Source: Diphasiastrum complanatum (lineage: Eukaryota > Streptophyta > Lycopodiopsida > Lycopodiales > Lycopodiaceae). Taken from it: a DNA stretch of 64,000 nt. Shown piece after piece: positions 21,481-32,237 of the stretch (its first letter is position 1; each line of letters starts with the position of its first letter). The notes below the pieces were generated by a model. That model was not told the DNA's origin, ran no database searches, and was given only the letters and a program-made list of their open reading frames with translations. The position numbers and the translations under genes are program-made. The DNA is taken from contig CM055101.1 of assembly GCA_029204225.1 (NCBI GenBank), positions 37,739,374-37,803,373 of the forward strand, given 5' to 3'.

Positions 21481-22190
21481 TTTAACTAGTTGATAGTAAA
21501 AATTGCTTAGGTTTACCCAAGGGAAGTAGTCCCACTTGTCGTAGACAGTAGAAGGATGACTAGAATAATATTTGATGCATTCTTGGGTATTTTGTCCTAC
21601 TGAATCATGTTCGTGGAATCTATAAATAAGCCAACACATGTGCAACTGATGATTATTTCAGAAGAAAGAGACTTAGTTAACCAAGTTAAGCATCTGCCAC
21701 AGTTCCTTAGGCAGAATTTTGTAACAAGGTTTTACAGCATATCATTACGTATTCCTATCACTCCCTTTTTAGCCAAAGGAGATCTTGTATATGAAGCAAA
21801 CAAAAGTTTTTTGGAGGATGATTGTTACACACCTCTGCGAGATCAATAGAGTGCCTTGCTATTTGACTGATACATAAGCAAACCTGGATCCACCAGAGCA
21901 ATAATTACGTAGTTACAAGGCATCAAGAAGCTTTTGATCAATCTTCTAAATGAAAATACCAAGTGATATGCAAAAGGTAAACTTTGCTATTGATTTACAA
22001 CATAACACTCATGAAAGTAATGAAAAAACTTTCCAAACAAAATGTAAAGATTTTTATCAATAGAGATGTTATATTTTTGAAGATCAGTTCTATGATTTAA
22101 AGGTTAAGTCAGAAAATTAATGAAGACATGTTAAATACTTCAGATATCCAGGATGTTATTTCCAGCCCTTCAAGACACTCTATGGTTGTT
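21481..22190. other. Decayed retroelement-like sequence, unassigned
   Basis: An 80-codon frame at 21607-21849 (MFVESINKPTHVQLMIISEE) shows no domain I can name. It may continue the decayed gypsy element to its left. Otherwise nothing is seen. Confidence 0.3.
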
Positions 22191-22503
22191 AGTGATTCAG
22201 AAGATGGTGGAGTACAACAGCCACAGTAGGAGCACGAAACTCCTAGAAGATCAAATCGTCAAAGATTTTTGCCAAGGAGATTTATTGATGACGCCTATTG
22301 TATTTTTGTGGAGGAGCCAGCCACCATAGAAGAAGTTGTAAATGGATTGCAGAGCATTGGAAATCAGGAATGGATAGAGAGTATCATTCTCTTATCAAGA
22401 ATCAAACATGGACTATCACAAATTTGTTGCCTGATAAAAGTATTGTAGGGTACAAATGGATTTTCAAAATAAAAAGCTGATGGGAAGATCGACAGATGGA
22501 AAG
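22191..22503 (+). pseudogene. Ty1/copia reverse transcriptase N-terminal fragment
   Basis: Frames give RSNRQRFLPRRFIDDAYCIF, EEPATIEEVVNG, then MDREYHSLIKNQTWTITNLL and KSIVGYKWIFKIK-ADGKIDRWKA. This is the classic start of the copia RT domain. It is cut exactly where the LTR fragment of gypsy element C begins. Confidence 0.8.
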
Positions 22504-23469
22504 CTCTATATCAGGGAGTAGGGAAGGTTGGGTGGATCAGTTAGTGTTTGCCCTACTGTGGTGTTAGGATCTATACACTGGTATCAAAGCCATCTCCATC
22601 CTAGGGAATAAAGTTTTCAGCAGTGGAAAAAGTAGCTAGATTGCTTAGAACTTTTTCAGATTTCAAAAAGGAATAGAGGAGGAGACTCTCTGTAGGATCA
22701 GCTTTCTAATCCTCCAATTTGCTGGAAATCTCAGTAGTTTGAAAGCATATTGCTTAGAATAGCTTCAGCGCTGATAAGTTAGTTTTCATTTCTAATTTTC
22801 GAGTGTAGATCACTATGATCTGAGTGGAAATTCAAGAGGAAGGGATGAGCAGATCCATTGATGTATAGACAGCCCTCAACTCTGAAATTTGTATGAAGTT
22901 TTGAGTAGATTAGAGCAAGTTCTAATCTGAATTAGTGTAGCAGAGTCAGCGCTGGACAGGGAGGACAAAGGGTGAAAATTCAACCCTGTTTTTTGAGAAT
23001 TCTCAGGAGTTTGAGTTTCAAACTTACTTGCTACAGACCAGCGACCTACAGGCTTGGGTCAAATCGGAGATTCAAGGTGATTTTAGAGCTATAAATTGGA
23101 CAAATCGGGCCGGACAGGTTGCTGTCCAGCCAGTGAGGGCAGGGACTTCAAAAATTCCGGATTTCTTGTTGTAAATTTCCGATTTTTACTCGGTTTGTTG
23201 GAGCCCCACACGTGAAATCAGATCAGTCAGCTACTCAACTCAAAAACCGGGAAATTTGGCACCGTTTGAGGCTTCAAATTGGGATTTTCCGAAACAGCAG
23301 GTCTGAAATCTTGGGAAAAAGAGCTGAGAGGGTTCCTCTTCGTAATTTCTTTGGAAGTACAGTCCTTAGAAACAGCTAAGTCATCTTTCCTTTCCCTTGT
23401 ACAGTTGTAAATTAGTCTTTTTGACTTTCTCTCATCAGAAGTTAAGGTACCTCTCTTTCAGTTCCGAAA

Positions 23470-23980
23470 ATGACCAAGTCCTCAGGGACCTGATCAACCC
23501 CCGAAGAGAGGCTTCGACGAACTTGAAACAAAAGCCTTGGCTTATAGTAAAGGGAAAGAACCCATGGAAATGGATGAACGGGAACAGTTCGCCGAAGAAC
23601 TCGACGAACTGGTTACCAAGGAGCAGTTTCTCCAGTTGGTAACAAAAGTGGATGAACTGAAGTTGGCATTAGCCAACTTCAAGTCCAGTGTGGATGACTC
23701 GTTCGCTGAACTCAAGAGCTTGATTTTGAATTCCGCAAAAGGAAGCCTTCCCTCCACTTCTCAGTTGTCCCCTTCTCCACTTCCATCAGTTTCGAGTGAG
23801 ACTTTACGGTCTCACCCCAGTGTTTTTAAAGATTTAAAGCCTCCTACTTTTAATGGGGAAGAGAAGGATAGAAATGCAGACATTCTACAAACCTTCCTCA
23901 GCAAATGGAAGAACATTCATGCTCTTAAACAGACCCCTGATCATTTGCAAGCTATTGAGGCCAGTCTTGGTGATTATTAG
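23470..23980 (+). pseudogene. gag N-terminal part of element C
   Basis: From the ATG at 23470 the frame is shifted early. From 23537 it is open for 147 codons (EQFAEELDELVTKEQFLQLV, NIHALKQTPDHLQAIEASL) and ends where the element jumps from gag into RT sequence. This copy shows the undamaged gag frame that A has lost at about 9215. Confidence 0.82.
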
Positions 23981-24500
23981 CTTTATGCTAAACAATCCAA
24001 GTGTGAATTCTTCGTTGAAGAAGTAGCATATTTGGGTCACATTATCTCGTCAGATGGGATTAAGATGGACCCGAATAAGGTTAAAGTCATACTCAGTTGG
24101 CTGAGACCTCAGAATATTTTGGAACTTCAGATCTTTCCTGGTTTGGCGGGATATTACAGACGATTTGTCAAGGAATATGCTCAGACAGCAGTTCCCATGA
24201 CAAATCTTCTTAAGGGGAAGGGAAAGGAGTTCATTTGGGAGTCCGCACAGCAAGAGAGCTTTGATGCTCTCAAAACAGCCTTAGCTACAGCACCAATTCT
24301 AAAAGTCCTCAACCCCAATCAGCCATTTGTGGTCGAAACATATGCTAGCGACTTTGCAGTTGGTGCTTGTGCTAACTCAGAGTGGACGACCAGTTGCGTT
24401 CGAGAGTAAAAAACTCGAGCCAGCTTAGACTAGGTACAGTGCCTAGGAAAAGGAACTCTTTTCTATAGTCCATGCCCTTAAGACTTGGAGGCATTATTTG
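23977..24500 (+). pseudogene. RT C-terminus and RNase H start of element C
   Basis: Begins at [20 protein letters not shown] and continues through the connection domain ([20 protein letters not shown] in related copies) to [11 protein letters not shown] one-base insertion after GAVL shifts the frame near 24366, and stops follow, as in element B. The Asp-to-Tyr change shared with B (ETYASDF) suggests B and C are sister copies. Confidence 0.8.
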
Positions 24501-24534
24501 TATGGTGCCAACTTTGACTCCTGACAGACCGAGT

Positions 24535-26323
24535 CTCAGATACCTTTGCAATCAACCTGAGCTTAGAGGTCGGAAAGCTCGTTGGGCAGAGTTGATGCAA
24601 GAGTTTGACATGTCAATCAGATATAGACGGGGAAAATTCAATACAGTAGCAGATGCCCTTGGCAGAATGCCTATGATAAACGAGCTGAGTTTTACTCAGA
24701 TTCGTAATGAGTTACTCGAGTCCTTGAGAGGGAAGTGCCAGCATGATGCATTCTTCTCTACTATCTGGAACTCAGTCCAGAGCAGACAGTTACAGACTCC
24801 AGAACCAGTTCCCGGGGCTGGTGCCAGTTCATCCAAGAATACGACAGCTTTTGTTGAGGATGATGATGAGTCCGAGTATACGTCGTCAGATGACGTTGAG
24901 GATTCTGAGCCTGTATTACCCAAGCAAACCCCAGTGGTTGAGGGACAGTTGACTCAAGGATTCAAATGGAAACAGTATTCCATTCAGGATGAGTACTTGC
25001 TCTATAGAGATAGAGTATGTGTCCCCAATTCAGAGGATTATAGGCAGCAGGTCCTATACGAATGTCATGACAATCCTAGTGCGGGACACCCAGGCATACA
25101 GAAGACCTATGAGCTTCTTCGTAGGCAATTTTTCTGGCCCAATATGAAAAAGGACGTCCACCAGTATGTAACCAGTTGCCAGAAATGTCAAGTAAACAAA
25201 GCAAAGCCTTTAAAGGCAGGAGGGTTGTTGCAGCCCTTAGAAATACCAGCTGGTAAATGGGAGAGTATTTCCATGGATTTTATAGTAGGCCTGCCTAAAA
25301 CCCAAAAGGGTAATGACGCTATATGGGTCACAGTTGACCGTCTGACCAAAATGGCTCATTTCATTCTGACCAAAACAAGCTCCAGAGTTAGCGAGGTTGT
25401 TTGTAGACGGGCTATTTAAATTGTACGGTCTACCTTCCGGCATAGTCAGCGACCGGGACAGTAAGTTTACTGGAAATTTTTGGAGAGCAGTATTCCATCA
25501 TCTCCATACTAAACTTAATATGAGTACCACCGACCATCCACAGACGGACGGTCAAACAGAGAGGGTAAATCAGGTGCTGGAGGATATGCTTCGTGCATAC
25601 GTTAGCAAGAAGCAGACTAATTGGGAGGAGTATCTCTCAATATTAGAGTTTGCTTACAACAGCACCAAACATTCAGCTACGGGATACAGCCCATTTATGT
25701 TGATGTACGGTTTTCAGCCACGCTCACCCACAGCTGTAGGGTTTAAACAAGAAAAAGTTGAAGCAGCCAGAAACTTTTTAGAGGACCTAAACCAGATGAT
25801 AGAACATGCTAAGCTTAGCATTAGACAGTCCCAGGATCGAGCCAGGCATTATGCAGATCCAGACAGACGGGATATGCAGTTCTCCACTGGTGAGAAAGTC
25901 TACTTGAGAGTCTTAGTCGACTCTAAAACCCTCAAATCAGGAGTGTGTGCTAAGTTGTCTCCAAGGTATTGTGGTCCCTTTACCATCAGTAGGAGACTAG
26001 GCGAGGTCACCTATGAACTAGAACTCCCACACAGCAGTAAGGTTTTTCCAGTCTTTCATGTAAGTCAGTTACGAAAAGCCTTAGCCAGATCAGTAAATCT
26101 GGTAGGGGACAGTGTTCTAGTTCTCCCATTGGATCCTCAGCAACCTCCACATGAACCAGACGAGATTCTTGATAGTAGAGAGACGCAGACTCATCATACT
26201 CTATACCGAGAATATCTGGTCAAGTGGAATGATCAGCCTGTTGAGAATGCCACTTGGGAAAGAGGCAACGTCCTTCGCAAGATTTTTCCAGACTTTGTCT
26301 TAGAGGACCAAGACGGTTCTTAA
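24535..26323 (+). CDS. RNase H end, integrase and chromodomain of element C
   Basis: Two overlapping open frames (24472-25419 and 25397-26323) cover RNase H (NTVADALGRM), the acidic linker, the integrase HHCC finger, DFIVGLPKTQKGNDAIWVTV, and, after a frameshift near 25380 shared with B, SDRDSKFTGNFW, DGQTERVNQVLEDM and the C-terminal chromodomain LYREYLVKWNDQPVENATWE. The second frame is uninterrupted to its natural stop before the polypurine tract. Integrase joins cDNA to host DNA, and the chromodomain is thought to target it to heterochromatin. Confidence 0.85.
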
Positions 26324-26334
26324 GGGGGAGGGAG
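26322..26334 (+). other. Polypurine tract of element C
   Basis: AAGGGGGAGGGAG directly before the LTR start. Confidence 0.88.
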
Positions 26335-26692
26335 TGTTACGAGCTCGTGACCAGTGCCGAACCCTAGAGAACACAGATAGGTCAAATACCACAGTCAAGG
26401 TCGTGTCCAGCGTACACGGCCAACAGGGCAAGACAGTGTGAGTAGTGTGCCCCAGCACAGTCCATAGCTATGGCGGGCCTAACACAGCCTAGGGACCCTG
26501 TCAGCAGGATAGGGCCCCCAATTGGGTCTCGACGTGCAGTTGGCCACGTCAGTGACACGTGGCCGACACTTGGCAGTTGCATGCTACCAGTCCTCACATT
26601 GGGCTAGGAGGGGCTTACTCTATATCAGGGAGTAGGCAAGGTTGGGTGGATCAGTTAGTGTTTGCCCTACTGTGGTGTTAGGATCTATTACA
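26335..26692 (+). repeat. 3' LTR of element C (358 bp)
   Basis: TGTTACGAGCTCGTGAC start, TCTATTACA end. One base breaks the terminal palindrome found in A and G. Confidence 0.9.
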
Positions 26693-27061
26693 CTTTGCGT
26701 AGGGACTACCATGGGACCATGAAGTATCTTACAGCAAAGATCTTTCAAACTAGGGTGCGCTAAGCAAGGAATATCATGGCATTTATGAAGTACCTTACAA
26801 GACTAAGATTTTTCACGTCTAGCACAAATACCTTTCCATTTCTCAACATACCTTCGTTCACAATGTATATTACATGTGTACCACGGTGTGCCGAAAGCGA
26901 CACACATAGTTGACATGAGATCATTGTCAACTACAGTAAAGCTCATCTATATACACATCAGAATTGAGGATCTTCATTATATGGGCGTCATGGAGGATAC
27001 ACATGCATACTTGTCCTATGCATAGTTCTTGTTCTTAACAATGTAAAACATTAAGGGGGAG
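26693..27061 (+). other. Probable 3' internal remnant of a copia-type element
   Basis: There is no clear protein homology, but the segment ends in the polypurine-like TTAAGGGGGAG directly before a candidate LTR. Together with the copia RT fragment left of element C, this may be the other end of one copia element split by C. That link is inference. Confidence 0.35.
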
Positions 27062-27447
27062 TGTTAAAGTTAATGTTCACATTGTTACTCCTACTATTGT
27101 CATCTAGGGTTAATTGGGATTATTAGGCCAAGCCTGCGTGCTAATTCTAGGGGCCTTTACCTATATTTAGTAAAGTCGGTTTAGACTTTAGTTAGACTCA
27201 AGTTCGAGATTCTAGTACTTGATTTGGAGCACAAGTTTTGCTATAGATAGATGTTAGGTGCGTTTACCTTATATAGAGACATTAATTAGGCAATTGCTTT
27301 TAGGTTACTTATTAGATTGCTTTTGCTTTTTGGCATAGACTATTGTCTATAAGTATGTAGTGCGCCCTAGTCCATTGTGAATGGGACATAGTTGGAGTAC
27401 ATCTCATCACTGTTGTTCTTTTTCCTGTGTATGACTATTGTCTAACA
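27062..27447 (+). repeat. Candidate LTR of another retrotransposon
   Basis: Starts TGTTAAAGTTAATG immediately after AAGGGGGAG and can end at GTCTAACA, giving TGTTA/TAACA termini and about 386 bp. No second copy lies in the window to confirm it. Confidence 0.45.
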
Positions 27448-27789
27448 ACAGTAGGAAACTTGTCTTGGGTAGCTTGTATGAGCAAGTTAGTTTTCTAAAA
27501 TGTAAATGCATGTGCTATAGAAGATGCAAAAATGGATGAGCTTGCTTATTCGATTACCATCAAAACTAGAATCAACATTCATATAACACAACCACAAATA
27601 CTAAAGTTCCTTCTCTTTATTTGCATACAGGTAATAAGAGGAAGACATGAGACATACCCTCATCTCTGAACTTATACACATGCGAAATGAAATATAGCAG
27701 GCTACTTTCTCCCTGTCAGGAAGTTAATCTCCTCTATTGGAACTAATATCACCGCTTACCAAGAACATTATCAAACTTAGCTAATTTAG
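27448..27789. other. No feature recognised
   Basis: AT-rich sequence without recognisable coding potential or repeats. Confidence 0.5.
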
Positions 27790-28110
27790 TGATCCCAAAG
27801 TATAACTTCTCGGCATACATCTGAATAGACAAAGATGCTCGAGAGACTCTCTTATCCCAAACCTCTGTTCCCCTACAATCTGGCATCTCAACTGTATATT
27901 GTTAATCAGAAGGACCAATAGCTAAGAAAAGCTTCTTCACCACGCGTGAATTAACAATATGATGTGAGGAAGTGGTGTCAAATAAAATGAGCACGTCATG
28001 ACCTTCTAGCTTCCCCCTCATGCGTATCAGCTCACTATCTGGAAACTAATAAGCTTCACACGACTCGGTGGACAAAAAGCAAACTAGTGCCTCTAGAACA
28101 AGCTCTTGCA
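27790..28110 (-). pseudogene. gypsy protease fragment related to element F
   Basis: The minus strand gives FPDSELIRMRGKLEGHDVLI, LFDTTSSHHIVNSRVVKKL and YTVEMPDCRGTEVWDKRV. These align residue for residue with the element F protease at 5131-5460, but the catalytic DTG reads DTT and one stop is present. Nothing else of this element is recognised nearby. Confidence 0.72.
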
Positions 28111-28139
28111 CCGAGATAGTCATGATACATCTAGAGTCA

Positions 28140-29203
28140 GTCTCTTACCAATAAGTCATCCAAAAACTCCTCATCCTTTTCCTCTTGACGCTATTGTAAT
28201 ACATGGAACTTCTTGCCTGTGTATCGAGGGACAAATGTATGCGGATAACGTGATACTTCTATCGAGATCAGCATCTGGGCTTCAGCCGCACCTTGATGCT
28301 TTATATACTTTCTGCCAGACATGGGGTTTGATGTGAACACTGGTAAGACCAAGGTCATGGTGTTCAACACCAATCGACAGCATATGAGAGACACAATATT
28401 CTACTATGATGGGCTGCCACTGGAGATAGTAGCCTCTTATACATACTTGGGTGTCCTTTTTACTGGTCCATTGCTCACGTTTAGACCAGCTGCAGTGTCT
28501 AGGCTCAGCAAGGGGCACTCTGCTCTTGTCCAGATGGAGAGGTTTTCCTCTATTTACTATGTACATGATCCTGATACGCGCTGTCGCCTTTTTTCTGCCA
28601 CTGTCTCCTCGGTTGCTCTATATTCAGCAGAGACATGAAGTCCTGGCTTGTCCAGAGATACTTGGAGTGATATTTCACGTTTGCAGATCCTTATGCTTAG
28701 TCGGATGATCCGTGCGAAGCGGTCAGTTCCCCATGATATCATACTAGCAAAGTTTGCCTCACCACCGCTGATTGTTGAGGCTATTTTTCGGATTATCACA
28801 TTCATTCATAGAGTCTCGGAGCTTGACTCATCCAGATATGTTGCTGCAAATTTCACATCCTCTCGCACTCTAGCTAGTCAGCAGGCTAAGTCCTCATGGA
28901 TTCAGTGCGTTTCTGACCTTTTGAGTAGGTGGGGTTTATCTATATCTGATCTCCCGAATGGGTCACACGCATATATCTGCCAGCAGATTTACAGAGCTTA
29001 CATCAGCACAGTATGGTCTCACCCAGATCCATCACAGGTCAAGCTTCATTTTTATCACACTCATCTTCTTCAGCTTGATGTTTCCAAGCTTCCCATTCGG
29101 CCAAGTTATTTGTCTCAAACGTTATCTTTCGGCCTGCATTATCGTCTTGGTCAGCTTAGGGTCTCTTCTCACCAGCTTGCTATTGAGACAGGCAGATACA
29201 CAG
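28140..29203 (+). pseudogene. LINE1 ORF2, C-terminal half, part a (5'-truncated)
   Basis: It starts just before the RT catalytic box, which reads MYADNVILLSRSASGLQPHL (YADD mutated to YADN). After one frameshift it continues through NTGKTKVMVFNTNRQHMRDT and SYTYLGVLFTG, and then SRMIRAKRSVPHDIILAKFA and LSFGLHYRLGQLRVSSHQLA. The last block is the post-RT region shared with LINE2 at 41254-41930. Gypsy element D interrupts it at 29203; it resumes at 32238. Confidence 0.85.
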
Positions 29204-29547
29204 TGTAAGAGCTCCTAACACCACAGTAGGGCAAACACTAACTCATCCACCCAGCCTTGCCTACTCCCAGATATGAAGCAAGCCCCTCCTAGCCCAGTGT
29301 GAGGCCTGATAGCATGCATACTGCCAAGTGTCGGCCACGTAGCTCTGTTGTGGCCGACTGCACGTCGGGACCCATCATGGGACCCTATCCTGCTGATAGG
29401 GTCCCTAGGCTGTGTTAGGCCCGCCATGGCTATGGACCGTGTCGGGGCACACTACTCACACTGTCTTGCCCTGTTGGTCGTGTACGCTGCTGGCCACGAC
29501 CCTGACTGTCGTATCTGACCTCTTGTGTTCTCTAGGGTTCGGCACTG
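29204..29547 (-). repeat. LTR of element D
   Basis: Reverse complement of the A-family LTR, from TGTAAGAGCTCCTAACACC to CACTGGTTAC. The terminal palindrome GAGCTCGTAACA is missing and is replaced by GTCTTGGTCC, a copy of sequence next to the polypurine tract. Confidence 0.85.
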
Positions 29548-30005
29548 GTTACGTCTTGGTCCTACCTCCCCCTTCAGAACCGTCTTGGTCCTCTAAGACA
29601 AAGTCTGGAAAAATCTTGTGAAGGATGCTGCCTCTTTCCCAAGTGGCATTCTCAACAGGCTGATCATTCCACTTGAACAGGTATTCTCGGTATAGAGTGT
29701 GACGAGTCTGCGTCTCTCTACTATCAAGAACTCCTCTGGCTCATGTGGGGGTTGCTGAGAATCCAATGGGAAAACTAGAACACTGTCCCCTACCAGATTT
29801 TCTGATCTGGCTAAGGCTTTTCGTAACTAACTTACATGAAAGACTGGAAAAACCTTACTATTGTGTGGGAGTTCTCGTTCATAGGTGACCTCGCCTAGTC
29901 TCCTACTGATGGTAAAAGGACCACAATAACTTGGAGACAACTTAGCACACACTCCTGATTTAAGGGTTTTAGAGTCAACTGGGACTCTCAAGTAGACTTT
30001 CTCAC
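29548..30005 (-). pseudogene. Integrase C-terminus and chromodomain of element D
   Basis: Reverse complement of the A-family 3' coding end, including the chromodomain and the [20 protein letters not shown] region, ending near CTCAAGTAGACTTTCTCAC. Several stops. Confidence 0.8.
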
Positions 30006-30089
30006 ATTTGTACCCTTAAGATAGGAAAGCATTTAGCGCTTAACTCAGTTTTCAGTTTAAGATTAAGGCTAATTGTGAGAGTCACAGTA

Positions 30090-31330
30090 GTAGCCGAGCT
30101 TGGTGATCGGAAAGCTCAATTGTCTATCAGATATAGACGAGGGAAATTCAGCACAGTAGCACTTAGTAGAATGCCTATGATAAACGAGCTGAGTTTTACT
30201 CAGATTCGTAATGAGTTACTCAAGTCCTTGAGAGGGAAGTGCCAACATGACGCATTCTTCTCTACTATTTGGACCTCAGTCTAGAGCAGACAGTTACAGA
30301 CTCCAGAACCAGTTCCCGGGGCTGGTGCCAGTTCATCCAAGAATACAGCAGCTTCCGTTGAGGATGATGATGAGTTCGAGTATACGTCAGATGACGTTGA
30401 GGACTCTGAGCCTGTATTACCCAAGCAAACCCCAGTGGTTGAGGGTCAGTTGACTCAAGGATTCAAATGGAAATAGTATTCCATTCAGGATGAGTACTTG
30501 CTCTATAGAGATAGAGTATGTGTCCCCAGTTCAGAGGATTATAGGCAGCAGGTCCTATATGATGTCATGACAGTCCTAGTGCAGGGCACCCAGGCATTCA
30601 AAAGACCTATGAGCTTCGTAGGCAATTTTTCTAGCCCAGTATGAAAAAGGACGTCCAGCAAATAAAGCAGTGTTTAAAGGCAGGAGGGTTGTTACAGCCC
30701 TTAGATATACCAGCTAGTAAATGGGAGAGTATCTCCATGGATTTTATAGTAGGCCTGCCTAAAACCCAAAAGGGTAATGACACTATATGGGTCACAGTTG
30801 ACCGTCTGACCAAAATGGCTCACTTTATTCCGACCAAAACAACCGTTAGAGCTCCAGAGTTAGCGAGGTTGTGTGTAGATGGGCTATTTAAATTGTACGT
30901 CTACCTTCCAGCATAGTCAGCGACTAGGATTGTACGTTTAATGAAAAATTTTGGAGGGCAATATTCCATCATCTCCATACTAAACTTAATATGAATACTA
31001 CCAGACGGTCAAACAGAAAGAGTAAATCAGGTGCTGGAGGATATGCTTTGCGCATACGTCAGCAAGAAGCAAACTAATTGGGAGGAGTATCTCTCAATAT
31101 TAGAGTTTGCTTATAACAGTACCAAACATTCAGCTACGGGTTACAACCCATTTATGCTGATGTATGGTTTTCAGCCACGCTCACCCACAGCTGTAGGTTC
31201 TAAACAAGAAAAAGTTGAAGCAACCAGAAACTTTTTAGAGGACCTAAACTAGATGATAGAACATGCTAAGCGTAGCATCAGGCAGTCCCAGGATCGAGCC
31301 AGGCATTATGCAGATCCACACAGACGGGTT
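30090..31330 (+). pseudogene. RNase H end to integrase core of element D, inverted relative to its LTRs
   Basis: Plus-strand sequence matches A from GRKA-SIRYRRGKFST through the acidic linker, DFIVGLPKTQKGNDTIWVTV, HFIPTKTTVRAPELARL and EEYLSILEFAYNSTKHSATG, ending at the ADPHRR segment. Small deletions remove the HHCC finger (30640-30665) and the second catalytic Asp region (30900-31010). Confidence 0.82.
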
Positions 31331-31689
31331 TCCACTGACTAATCTCCTTCTCCTCCCCCTTAAGAACACTTGTCATCCCTGACAAATCTTTAGACTAACG
31401 GCTCTATTCATGAGAGTCTGAACTGTATTTGATATCTAATCAGATTAACATGAATAAGACAATATCCAATCTTTTGTGCTCATTGGTACTTCAAGTAAAT
31501 CAGCGTCCCATACCACCAAGTTATTTTTCAGTACTAGTGAACACACAATGATTGAATAATTCTGTGATAACACTTATTGGTCAATGTCCCATATCATCAA
31601 TCTATTTTGATAGTGTTAACACAGTAAAAAACTGGTCTTATCATATTTAGTGCATGCTAATTGTATCTGGTGGTTGCTATCCCCGATTT
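31331..31689. other. Unassigned spacer inside element D
   Basis: About 360 bp of AT-rich sequence with no resemblance to the A family, except perhaps the CCTCCCCCTTAAGAAC at 31354-31369, the complement of a polypurine tract. Confidence 0.4.
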
Positions 31690-32117
31690 GCTGACGGAGC
31701 TTTGAACTGCAAACCACAAATCTGTTGGGAACATCATGCTCCCCATACAACTGGATCTCTCGGCCTTTATACTGAAAGCTGAGGGTGTTTTCCTGCTAAT
31801 TTCTGTGGAGGGAAGGTCCACAAAGCACAAACGTTCTTGTTTGGCTTTCTCAAAATCTTCTGGATTTAAGGGCTGTATGAGTGATAGGCGTTTCTGAGGA
31901 GCTTCACTCTTAACTTTTTCTTCTTTCTTTCTTTTTAAAAATTTCCTTTTGAATTGAAATTCTTTCTGAGGAGGTTGCTCAGAAAGAGGTTGTTGTCTCG
32001 CCTCTTCTTACCCACTGAATCATCATAGATTTGAGCATATCTGAGAGCTTGCTCTAGGATAGTGGGTGAGTTTCTTTGAACCTCTACTTTATATTCATCT
32101 TTGAGGCCTCGGACAAA
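31690..32117 (-). pseudogene. Protease-linker and gag fragments of element D
   Basis: Reverse complement of the A/B-family sequence around [20 protein letters not shown] (B, 16727) joined by deletion to the gag C-terminal region (AQIYDDSVG and KEDKFKSEAPQKR in B). Confidence 0.75.
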
Positions 32118-32237
32118 TCCCTTGGGGGCACACTACTCACACTGTCTTGCCCTGTTCATCGTGTATGCTGGACACAACCCTAACTGTGGTATTTGACCTC
32201 CTGTGTTCTCTAGGGTTCGGTACTGGTTACGTGCTCG

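Larger units (their letters stand above)
22504..26692 (+). mobile_element. gypsy element C with a large internal deletion
   Basis: Order: the last 74 bp of a 5' LTR (22504-22577), PBS with one mismatch (22579-22590), leader, gag start, a deletion joint at about 23977, end of RT, RNase H, integrase, intact chromodomain, polypurine tract and a complete 3' LTR (26335-26692). It is the same family as A. The missing 5' LTR part and the lack of a target duplication suggest the left end was lost after insertion into copia sequence. Confidence 0.9.
29204..32237 (-). mobile_element. gypsy element D: rearranged copy with an internal inversion, inside LINE1
   Basis: Left to right: an LTR on the minus strand (29204-29547, missing its first ~12 bases), polypurine tract and chromodomain/integrase end on the minus strand (29548-30005), an RNase H-integrase block on the plus strand (about 30090-31330), unassigned sequence (31331-31690), protease and gag fragments on the minus strand (31690-32117) and an LTR fragment on the minus strand (32120-32237). 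The family is that of A. LINE1 sequence flanks it, with AGGCAGATAC at both edges (29190-29199 and 32238-32247). Confidence 0.82.

Noticed and set aside
21607-21849. 80-codon frame as a host gene
   Set aside because: No recognisable domain, no splice context, and it sits between two decayed retroelement fragments.
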